A DNA stretch of 5,959 nt. Source: Chloroflexota bacterium (GTDB lineage: Bacteria > Chloroflexota > Anaerolineae > Anaerolineales > Villigracilaceae). The notes below the pieces were generated by a model that did no database searches, was not told the DNA's origin, and saw nothing but the letters and a program-made list of their open reading frames with translations. Numbering within the stretch: the stretch's first letter is position 1; each line of letters starts with the position of its first letter. The stretch is taken from assembly GCA_021812905.1 (NCBI GenBank), contig JAKAMM010000119.1, positions 1-5,959 on the forward strand, written 5' to 3'. The position numbers and the translations under genes are program-made. This document shows, piece by piece, positions 1 through 5,707 of this stretch.

Positions 1-303
1 GAAATCAATATCAGGCATGATGGGTTGGCCTTCGCTGGTCCGTCCAAGCGTGAATTCGTTGCGGTTGGCAAGCGGGAGCATCTTACCGGTGTCCATGAGA
101 TGAAGCGTTACCCAATCGTTAAGCACGACCGAGGCTGGAGACGGGGGCGAAACAGTGTCGCTTTTTCCCAGCGCTTGTTCTACCTGACCGGTGGCAATAT
201 TTTGCGTAGTGAGAGAATCCTCAACAGCCAGCTGCGCGCCGCATTCAGCGCAGAACACGGCTCCAGACATATTGGTGTGTTTACAATTAGAGCAGACAAT
301 CAT
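1..303 (-). CDS. Zinc-ribbon/FHA domain protein, N-terminal part (C-terminus beyond window edge)
   Basis: The frame opens with ATG at 303-301 and stays open to base 1, giving 101 residues; the rest lies outside the window. Residues 4-21 carry C4-x2-C7-x10-C18-x2-C21, a zinc-ribbon pattern common at the front of bacterial signalling adaptors. A low-complexity, Ser/Pro/Ala-containing linker follows (about 23-60). Residues 64-101 then look like the start of a forkhead-associated (FHA) domain: a VTLHL strand at 65-69, then FTLGRTSEG at 84-92, where the Gly-Arg pair is the usual FHA hallmark. The later Ser-x-x-His and Asn phosphopeptide-binding residues would be off the window. FHA domains bind phosphothreonine peptides, so with a kinase and phosphatase upstream this is the likely reader of the pathway (inference). 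The ATG overlaps the TGA of the J-vWA gene as ATGA, which argues for translational coupling and supports the start. FHA assignment is good but rests on a partial domain. Confidence 0.82.
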   Translation of the reverse strand, partial: MIVCSNCKHTNMSGAVFCAECGAQLAVEDSLTTQNIATGQVEQALGKSDTVSPPSPASVVLNDWVTLHLMDTGKMLPLANRNEFTLGRTSEGQPIMPDIDF

Positions 304-1784
304 TGTTTTTCCTGCGCGGCGGAGAAAAGTAAAGCTCTTGTGCCATATTTGATCTCTTTGTCGTCTTCATGGTTGAAGGATTTTGTTCGTTCGATTTGTT
401 CGGCTTGCAAAAGGGCGGTCTTTGCCAGGCTGTTTTCACCTTGCGAAAGTAAACGGACGGCCAGGTGCTTAAGGTGTTGGGTGGCTTGCTCGTATTGCCC
501 TGTGGCGGCCTCCTGGCGGGCGCGTTCCTGCAAACGATAAAGCGTCAGACGCGAGAGGGCGCTGAGAATGGCCAAAGGCGGCGGATCCGCTTGGGCGGCC
601 TGACCCGCTTCCCGGTCCAGTTTGAGGCGGATGGGCGGAATGGGAGTCGGCCGCGCTGTAGAAATGATTCTAAGCGAACCGTCCAGCAGTGTAACCAAAT
701 CCGTCTGGGATGCCGATGGTTGTACCATAAACTCAAATAAAACGTTAAGAGGGGTATCCTGCAAAATGGGTCCGAGACGCATGGGATTCTCAGATGAGAT
801 GGGGCCGCCTTCGGGATGGAGGCGGAAGACATAACTGACCTGGACGCCAGCTTGTTCCTTAAAATCAAGCTCGACGTCCTCAGCAAACATATCACCCAGC
901 GCGTTGAATTTTTCCATCAGCAAACGCTGGATGTCCTGTGATTGCGAAATGTAAGAACTATTATTGCCGGTGCGGCCCGCAAGCGCATCGAGAAAGATGT
1001 CGTTCCATTCGCCGCCAATGCCCATACCGCTGATGCCGATATTCAGGCTGGAGGCTTCCTCGGCCAATTGCAGGCAGGCTGGTTCATCGCCGTAGGTGTG
1101 ACCATCCGTCAGCAGGATGATGTGGTTCACCCGCTTCGGACCAAGCCCGCGCCGGATTTCTTCGAAACCGGCCTTCAAACCCTGATAGATTTCGGTTGCG
1201 CCGCCAGGCTGCATCATTTGGATGCGATTCTGTAATTTGGTTCGCTCGCTTTGAGGCTGATAAGCAGCGGGGATCAAGACTTCGGCCCGGTCGCTGAAAG
1301 CCACCACGCTGAAGAGATCTTCCTGACGCAGCGAGCGCATGAGTTGGACCGTGGCCGCTTTGACCACATCCATCTTATCACCCTGCATGGAAGTGGAGCG
1401 GTCAAGCACCAGACAGATGTTGAGCGGAGGCGCGGGGATTTTCTGATCTGTGCCGCGGAGGCCAATCTCCAATAGAACATAGATCAATTGCGGTTCATTC
1501 AAGTGAACGAGGTTGGCGCGGCTGTACAGGATTTTATGTTCGATGAATGCGGATGGGGCTTCCTGCTTTGGCAGCGTCGCATCATATTGTGCGCGGCGCC
1601 TGGGGCTGGACAGCGTCTCATAGGCCTGTCGAACTTCGAGAAATATCTCGGTTTCACCGGCCAGTTTATTCTTGTCGGGGTGCAGGCGCTGCGCGGCCTC
1701 GTAGTAGGCACGCTTGATTTCATCTGGAGAGGCATCGCGCAGGACACCAAGAAGAGCATAGTAATCCCTTTGTGCCTGAGGCAT
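300..1784 (-). CDS. J-domain / von Willebrand factor A fusion protein
   Basis: A 494-residue protein starting with ATG 1784-1782, one base after the PP2C stop, with no strong ribosome site; reinitiation is likely. Residues 7-70 are a J domain (DYYALLGV near the front, intact HPD at 35-37, closing with QYDATL), the part that stimulates the ATPase of DnaK. The DnaJ Gly/Phe-rich, zinc-finger and substrate-binding regions are absent, so this is not canonical DnaJ. A short beta-rich segment (about 80-115) leads into a vWA domain (about 120-300) with a complete MIDAS metal site: D128-x-S130-x-S132, T197 in PGGATE and D227 in LLTDG. Residues 305-395 look beta-rich and about 398-470 are helical and Gln/Ala/Leu-rich, resembling a TPR-like or coiled helical tail. 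No signal peptide or membrane helix is seen, so it should be cytoplasmic. The domains are clear; its role as scaffold or client adaptor for the kinase/phosphatase pair is inferred. Confidence 0.93.
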   Translation of the reverse strand: MPQAQRDYYALLGVLRDASPDEIKRAYYEAAQRLHPDKNKLAGETEIFLEVRQAYETLSSPRRRAQYDATLPKQEAPSAFIEHKILYSRANLVHLNEPQLIYVLLEIGLRGTDQKIPAPPLNICLVLDRSTSMQGDKMDVVKAATVQLMRSLRQEDLFSVVAFSDRAEVLIPAAYQPQSERTKLQNRIQMMQPGGATEIYQGLKAGFEEIRRGLGPKRVNHIILLTDGHTYGDEPACLQLAEEASSLNIGISGMGIGGEWNDIFLDALAGRTGNNSSYISQSQDIQRLLMEKFNALGDMFAEDVELDFKEQAGVQVSYVFRLHPEGGPISSENPMRLGPILQDTPLNVLFEFMVQPSASQTDLVTLLDGSLRIISTARPTPIPPIRLKLDREAGQAAQADPPPLAILSALSRLTLYRLQERARQEAATGQYEQATQHLKHLAVRLLSQGENSLAKTALLQAEQIERTKSFNHEDDKEIKYGTRALLFSAAQEKQ

Positions 1785-1785
1785 T

Positions 1786-2688
1786 TTATCCGACCATTTG
1801 AACGAGGATCACGCTAATGTTATCAGGGCCGCCTGCGGTGTTGGCCGCGCTGACCATGTTCTGGCAGGCGCGTTGCAGGTTGGGCGCTTCACTGAGAGAG
1901 CGCAATAGATCCTGCTCGGCAACGACGCCCCACAGCCCGTCACTGCATAACATGAATGTACTTTTTTGCGGGAAGGGAATGGTAAACACGTCCACTTCGA
2001 GGGCATCGCCCTGGCCAAGGGCGCGGATGAGTACATTACGATGCGGAAAGTTGGCGGCTTCTTCCTTGTTGAGATGACCGAGTTCCTCGAGGCGTTTAAC
2101 CAGGGAATGATCACGAGTCAATTGTTCCAGCCGTCCTGCCGGATAAATGGCGTAGGCGCGGCTATCGCCGACGTGACCAATGGTCACCTGCTGGCCGACA
2201 ATCAGCGCGGCCGTAATGGTTGTGCCGCTTCCCGGGGCGTCCTTTTGGATCACACGGTGCGATTCTTTGATGGCGCTTTCCATGATCTCCTGCAGCGACT
2301 CTTCCGGTTGTTGTGTGGGAACCATGAAAAGATAAGGATGAAATTTACGCATGATATGCCCGGAGACAACGCGGATGGCCGCGTTGCTGGCAACTTCGCC
2401 GAACTGATGTCCGCCCATGCCATCTGCAACGATATACAACCCAAACGGGATGTTGGATGCTTTTCCGGCCAGCGTGGCCGTGATGGCGACCAGGCTATCT
2501 TCGTTATGTTCACGCTGTTTCCCCATTGATTGACCAATGGCGGCGATCAGTTGCTGTGTCTCAAATTGTATGTTCTGGTTGTTGACAATGGATTGAATGT
2601 GCTGGTCTGAAAGAGGCGTGGTAGTTGCGCCTTCACCAGGCGCCTCCCCGCCGCTGCCGCCAAATAGCCTACGAAAAAAATCAACCAT
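1786..2688 (-). CDS. PP2C-family (PPM) Ser/Thr protein phosphatase
   Basis: A 300-residue protein starting with ATG 2688-2686, with AAGGAG six bases upstream. The catalytic domain covers about 52-298 and has all metal-binding motifs of the PPM family: R59-x-x-N62-E63-D64, the metal-binding D89 in DGMGGH (89-94), GTT at 155-157, HVGDSR at 172-177, TRDHS at 191-195, CSDG with D250, and GPDN with D289. It should therefore be an active Mn/Mg-dependent phosphatase removing phosphate from Ser/Thr, presumably including the neighbouring kinase and its targets (family knowledge plus context). Ahead of the domain is an extension of about 50 residues. It begins with a short basic-hydrophobic stretch (FFRRLF at 4-9), then a Gly-rich part and a Gln/Asn-rich helix-like part (28-51), which could serve membrane contact or docking. 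No transmembrane helix is present. It lies 15 nt after the kinase stop and 1 nt before the J-vWA gene, so it is in the same operon. Confidence 0.96.
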   Translation of the reverse strand: MVDFFRRLFGGSGGEAPGEGATTTPLSDQHIQSIVNNQNIQFETQQLIAAIGQSMGKQREHNEDSLVAITATLAGKASNIPFGLYIVADGMGGHQFGEVASNAAIRVVSGHIMRKFHPYLFMVPTQQPEESLQEIMESAIKESHRVIQKDAPGSGTTITAALIVGQQVTIGHVGDSRAYAIYPAGRLEQLTRDHSLVKRLEELGHLNKEEAANFPHRNVLIRALGQGDALEVDVFTIPFPQKSTFMLCSDGLWGVVAEQDLLRSLSEAPNLQRACQNMVSAANTAGGPDNISVILVQMVG

Positions 2689-2694
2689 GCAGAA

Positions 2695-2700
2695 CTCCTT
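2695..2700 (-). promoter_or_regulatory. Strong Shine-Dalgarno of the PP2C gene
   Basis: Minus-strand AAGGAG stands six bases before ATG 2688-2686, in the 15-base gap after the kinase stop (TGA 2706-2704). It is the best ribosome site in the operon and fixes the phosphatase start. The next two genes lack comparable sites and seem to rely on coupling, so the phosphatase may be independently well translated. Confidence 0.85.
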
Positions 2701-2703
2701 TAG

Positions 2704-4680
2704 TCAGACCAACAAAGCATAAACCTGATGATCGGTCGAGCCAATATAAACAATATCATCGAACACAACAGGTGAGCCGATGATGGCGGCCTTTGTCTCA
2801 AATTTCCAGCGTTGACGCCCTGTGCGATATTCAAGGCAGTATAAATTACCGTCCACAGAACCGCAATAGACCGCATCCTTGTATACGACGGGCGAGCTGG
2901 TGACTTGATGCTCAGTGCGAAAACGCCAAAGCTCTTTGCCGGTACGCGCTTCGACACAGTAGATAAAGCCGTCCGCCGCGCCAACGAAAACGTAATCGTC
3001 TGAAAGCGCGGGCGATGAGACCGAGCCTTTGCCAAGACGATAGCGCCAGATGGCCCAGCCATTGCGGGCGTCGAGGCAATAGAGGGTGCCATCCACTGAC
3101 GCAAAGAAAATGGATTGCCCCACGGCAATGGGCGAGGATGTTATCGAGCGTTTGGCCTGGAATCGCCATTTCATCGTGCCGCGAAAATCCAGCGCGTAGA
3201 AGGCGCCGCTTTCCGAACCGAAGTAAATCAGTTCGTTTGCGATGAAAGGCGTCGAGCGGATCTGATCGTCGGCGTCAAACTTCCAGATACTGCGACTCGT
3301 GGTCAGGTTCACAGCATGAAGCGCCTGGTCGTCTGAACCGATGAAGACATGACCATCTGCAATGCGCGGCGATGAATGAATGCGCCCCTCGGTTGAGTAG
3401 GTCCACACAACTTTGCCCGTACGTGCGCTGACGGCATGCAGGCGCTGGTCTTCCGAACCGAAGTAAACATTGCCTTCATAATAGACTGGCCGTGAGACGA
3501 TGCCCCCATCGGCTGCGTATTTCCACTGGAATTTACCGTCGGCCGCGCTGAGGGCATATAAATTGTTGTCGTAACATCCAATATACAGCTCGCCCTGATG
3601 CAGCAAAGGCGTGCTGCGCACTTCATCTTCACATTTGAATGTCCAAATCGGTTTGATGCCGCCAGCCGTAGCGATGGATGTAGCGGCGATCTTCGAAAGA
3701 GCGCCGGTCTTGCGCGCCACGTTCATCAGGGCCTCTTTCATTTCCGCGGCCCCGGAAAAACGTTCAGACGGATTGTATTGCAAGGCGGTATTGATGACCG
3801 CTTCCAGTTCCGGTGAGACGCGGGAATTGATCTTACGCAGAGGCCGCTCGGCAAAGGAGAACGGCGGCTCAAGGCGCGGATCGCGGCGCGTCAAGGCCTG
3901 GTGGAGCGTCGCGCCCAGGGAGTAGATGTCCGCTAACGGCGTGGCCTCGCCGCGATATTGTTCGGGCGGGGAATAGCCTTCGGTACCGATCATCGTTCCT
4001 TTTTGTCCAGACTGGAACGTCTTGGCGATGCCGAAATCCACCAGGATCACATCGCCGCTGCTGTTGATCATGATGTTCGACGGTTTCAAGTCACGGAAGA
4101 TGATCGGGTCAGGCTTATGGTTATGCAGGAAGGAGATCACATCGCACAACTGGATGGCCCACCCAAGCACCTGTTCTTCGGGCAGGAAGCCGTTTGTGTC
4201 GCCGATGATGGCTTCCAGATCTTTGCCGTGAACGAACTCCAGTACGAGATACGAGCGATCGTCCTCGCTGAAATAATCGTAAATGCGAGGGATGGCCGGG
4301 TGGTTGAGCGTGGCCAACAGGTTGGCTTCACGCTCAAAATTCTGGACGATGGTCCGGCGTACCAACGGATCGGGTGCCATGTTGATCATTTCCTTGACGG
4401 CTACCAGCTTCGTAACGTTTGGGAAGTGCATATCACGGGCACGATACACCGATCCCATCCCGCCTACGCCGATCACTTCCTGAATGTTATAGCGTTTGAC
4501 GAGCGTTGTGCCAGATTGCAGTTGACGGCGGGGGGTGGTCGAATCGTCATCCAGCGGTTGTGTAATGTTTTGAGTATCCAGATCGCCTCTTATCCATTGA
4601 ATTATAGTGTGCGATGACCGGATTGGCAACGCAGCGCCAGCGTGAATCTTTTCGTTCTGATCGCCATAAAAACACAGCAA
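2704..4680 (-). CDS. Ser/Thr protein kinase with C-terminal PQQ-type beta-propeller; start unresolved
   Basis: Numbering is from the TTG at 4680, the longest frame (658 residues). The Hanks-type kinase domain spans about 64-320: Gly loop G71-x-G73-G74-x-G76-x-V78, ATP lysine K96 in VAVKE, pairing Glu E118, catalytic loop FRDLKPSN (195-202, D197 the base, Phe in place of the usual His), DFG at 215-217 and PPE at 238-240. All catalytic residues are present. After a short linker (about 322-341) without a membrane helix, residues 342-658 hold eight beta-propeller repeats, so the sensor part is probably cytoplasmic. Streptomyces AfsK is a known kinase of similar plan. It heads an operon with a phosphatase, J-vWA and FHA protein. 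The start is doubtful: TTG 4680 lies in a terminator stem and TTG 4629 is the first base of the -35 box at 4629-4624, and no ATG, GTG or TTG in this frame lies between the predicted mRNA start (about 4594) and the Gly loop. CTG 4581-4579, four bases after AGAGG, is one option. Confidence 0.94.
   Translation of the reverse strand: MLCFYGDQNEKIHAGAALPIRSSHTIIQWIRGDLDTQNITQPLDDDSTTPRRQLQSGTTLVKRYNIQEVIGVGGMGSVYRARDMHFPNVTKLVAVKEMINMAPDPLVRRTIVQNFEREANLLATLNHPAIPRIYDYFSEDDRSYLVLEFVHGKDLEAIIGDTNGFLPEEQVLGWAIQLCDVISFLHNHKPDPIIFRDLKPSNIMINSSGDVILVDFGIAKTFQSGQKGTMIGTEGYSPPEQYRGEATPLADIYSLGATLHQALTRRDPRLEPPFSFAERPLRKINSRVSPELEAVINTALQYNPSERFSGAAEMKEALMNVARKTGALSKIAATSIATAGGIKPIWTFKCEDEVRSTPLLHQGELYIGCYDNNLYALSAADGKFQWKYAADGGIVSRPVYYEGNVYFGSEDQRLHAVSARTGKVVWTYSTEGRIHSSPRIADGHVFIGSDDQALHAVNLTTSRSIWKFDADDQIRSTPFIANELIYFGSESGAFYALDFRGTMKWRFQAKRSITSSPIAVGQSIFFASVDGTLYCLDARNGWAIWRYRLGKGSVSSPALSDDYVFVGAADGFIYCVEARTGKELWRFRTEHQVTSSPVVYKDAVYCGSVDGNLYCLEYRTGRQRWKFETKAAIIGSPVVFDDIVYIGSTDHQVYALLV
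2707..3657 (-). repeat. Eight tandem ~40-codon PQQ-like propeller repeats in the kinase C-terminus
   Basis: Each unit reads roughly SSP...VYFGS.D..LYALDA.TG...W.F, with a period of about 39-40 residues (about 120 bp). The eighth copy stops after its LYAL-like strand (VYALLV) and lacks the final Trp strand. A lone Trp strand, PIWTF (344-348), sits just before the first copy and would supply it, the usual velcro closure of a circular propeller. The periodicity shows in DNA too: a 17-bp identical stretch at 3211-3227 recurs at 3451-3467, exactly 240 bp or two blades apart. PQQ cofactor binding is not implied; such propellers often bind ligands or proteins. Confidence 0.88.
4530..4550 (-). other. 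Out-of-frame ATG and six-base C tract at the front of the kinase
   Basis: On the minus strand an ATG (4550-4548) lies one base out of frame with the kinase and is followed by a run of six C (4535-4530). One extra C would join this ATG to the kinase frame about 20 residues before the Gly loop, giving a normal-looking kinase N-terminus. This could be a sequence error, slippage or chance. No strong Shine-Dalgarno precedes this ATG, which weakens the case. Confidence 0.3.
4601..4629 (-). promoter_or_regulatory. Sigma-70-type promoter for the kinase/phosphatase operon
   Basis: Minus-strand TTGCCA (4629-4624, five of six matches to TTGACA), a 17-base spacer and a perfect TATAAT (4606-4601). Transcription would start near 4595-4593. 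It lies directly downstream of a terminator and upstream of the kinase domain, where a promoter is needed. It lies within the longest kinase open frame, so that frame's far upstream part is unlikely to be translated from this transcript. Confidence 0.75.
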
Positions 4681-4707
4681 CTGCCTTGACAGTCAAGACA
4701 GTTGCTG
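4668..4707 (-). terminator. Rho-independent terminator after the methyltransferase remnant
   Basis: Arms 4675-4690 and 4692-4707 pair over 16 positions around a single central base (in practice a small loop forms). The one mismatch (4684/4698) is a G-U pair in minus-strand RNA but a C-A clash in plus-strand RNA. The minus-strand continuation is TGTTTTT (4674-4668). Both facts give it a minus orientation. It follows the remnant's TAG (4744-4742) by about 35 bases and insulates the kinase operon from upstream transcription. Confidence 0.85.
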
Positions 4708-4741
4708 CATGAGGTGTTAACCGGCTTTTTGCCAAAACCGA

Positions 4742-5659
4742 CTAAAACAGCGTGAGAATCTGCGTGCTTTCGAATTGCTGTAAATTTAGACTGTTCAATA
4801 CACTGCTCTTTATAAGGCGTTTTTCGTCCCAAAAAATCAAGGCGGAATAGAAATCTCTTGCTAAAGGCGAAGATAAGATACTGAAAATTTTGTTTGCTTC
4901 CTGCTCAGTGTTGAAACTCAAAAAATAGACTGTATCATCAAATACCACTGGTTTACCTTCTATCTGGCGAATTAAGCGAAACTCTAATTTTTTATAAAGA
5001 CCGCAAATTGCTATTTTATATGGTGCAAAAGTATAAGAACCTACACCAAATATTGAAAATCGAGGATTATCCTGGTAAATTCTGCTTTTTCTTTCATCCA
5101 AATATTTAGCATGTGATTCCAGATAATCCCAGGTTTTGGGGGCAAGTTTTTTTATTGGGCTGGTTGGCTCACCAATGGCTTTTTGCGTGACAAGAGTATA
5201 GCGGTTTGTCTTATCAATGCGATTATTGGCGACATCAGAACCCTTTAACAACGGATAAAGATAAGTAGATTCAACTTCTACAATTTCACTTAATCCATTA
5301 ACATAACCTTCACCCACTTTTTGAAATTCCATTACATCCGAACAATCATGTTTGATTCCAGAACGCCACTTTGTTTTGCTGTGTCCGTAATATTTACTCA
5401 ATCTTTCAAATGTATCCAAGTCTCGAACAGTAATACCGTTTCGATGGCCTACCCGCTGGCTTTGTGTGCTGTCAAGGCTTTCATAAATATCGTAATCGTA
5501 GTTATGAGATTGGGCGTCAAACTCACAGAATAATAAACAGGCTTCTACTGAAACGTCAAAATAACGTTTGGCGTCAATGCCATATATCCCCCATTGATGG
5601 TAGGAAAGCTTGCTATTACTATACAAGAAACCTATCTCAGAGTCAACTAAAATCAGCAA
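4742..5659 (-). pseudogene. C-terminal remnant of an adenine-specific DNA methyltransferase (target-recognition part)
   Basis: A 305-codon frame resembling the C-terminal half of SAM-dependent N6-adenine DNA methyltransferases. Recognisable blocks are IDAKRYF (28-34), KWRSGIKHDCSDVMEF (97-112), YLYPLLKGSDV (133-143), FSIFGVGSYTFAPYKIAICG (201-220), KPVVFDDTVYFLSF and FYSALIFWDEKR. This region of the family reads the DNA target. The N-terminal catalytic part, with the SAM-binding Gly motif and the N/D-PP-Y/F motif, is missing, so it cannot methylate alone. No ATG occurs in frame before residue 110. The nominal start TTG (5659-5657) falls within the hairpin at 5657-5692 with no ribosome site, and the frame meets TAA at 5698-5696 just upstream. 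It is clearly AT-rich (hand count 5% to 95% range not needed: 16 G/C of 60 at 4981-5040, against 35 of 60 at 4141-4200 in the kinase), which suggests foreign origin. No nuclease or partner gene adjoins. The recognition is from memory of the family. Confidence 0.8.
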
Positions 5660-5692
5660 ACGGAGTCTCGAAATCTTGTGAGACTCCGTTTG
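5657..5692 (-). terminator. Hairpin terminator after the DUF1304 gene
   Basis: Perfect 13-bp inverted repeat: arms 5657-5669 and 5680-5692 around a 10-base loop. It lies 15 bases past the TAA (5710-5708) of the DUF1304 gene. The minus-strand tail is CTGATTTTAG, a short and imperfect T-tract, so termination may be moderate. The plus-strand tail (TGTTTATTT) is also T-rich, but no plus-strand gene needs it. The methyltransferase remnant begins right at this hairpin. Confidence 0.72.
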
Positions 5693-5707
5693 TGTTTATT
5701 TCTGAAA

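Noticed and set aside
25..540. Plus-strand open frame across the FHA/J-vWA boundary, and other plus-strand frames such as 1966-2529 and 3958-4617
   Set aside because: They lie opposite genes with clear domains and show no recognisable protein features. They are explained by the low stop density opposite GC-rich coding sequence.
2707..3657. CRISPR array or tandem DNA repeat
   Set aside because: The 120-bp periodicity is diverged and in frame, encoding propeller blades. There are no short identical repeats with unique spacers anywhere in the window.
4547..4597. ATG at 4597-4595 with a 16-codon frame, considered as a leader peptide of the kinase operon
   Set aside because: The ATG lies only four bases after the -10 box, at or before the likely transcription start, so it could be used only if the mRNA were leaderless with an unusually close start. 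No attenuator-like structure follows.
1..4680. Tellurium-resistance (Ter) operon
   Set aside because: The kinase/PP2C/vWA combination is reminiscent of TerY-P triads, but no TerD-, TerC- or TerB-like protein is visible and the J domain, propeller and FHA parts differ.
4742..5659. Active restriction-modification or phage-defence system
   Set aside because: Only the target-recognition part of a methyltransferase is present, with no catalytic motifs, nuclease, specificity partner or credible start.
4668..5692. Insertion sequence bounded by the two hairpins
   Set aside because: The two hairpins have different sequences, so they are not terminal inverted repeats of one element. No transposase or target-site duplication was found.
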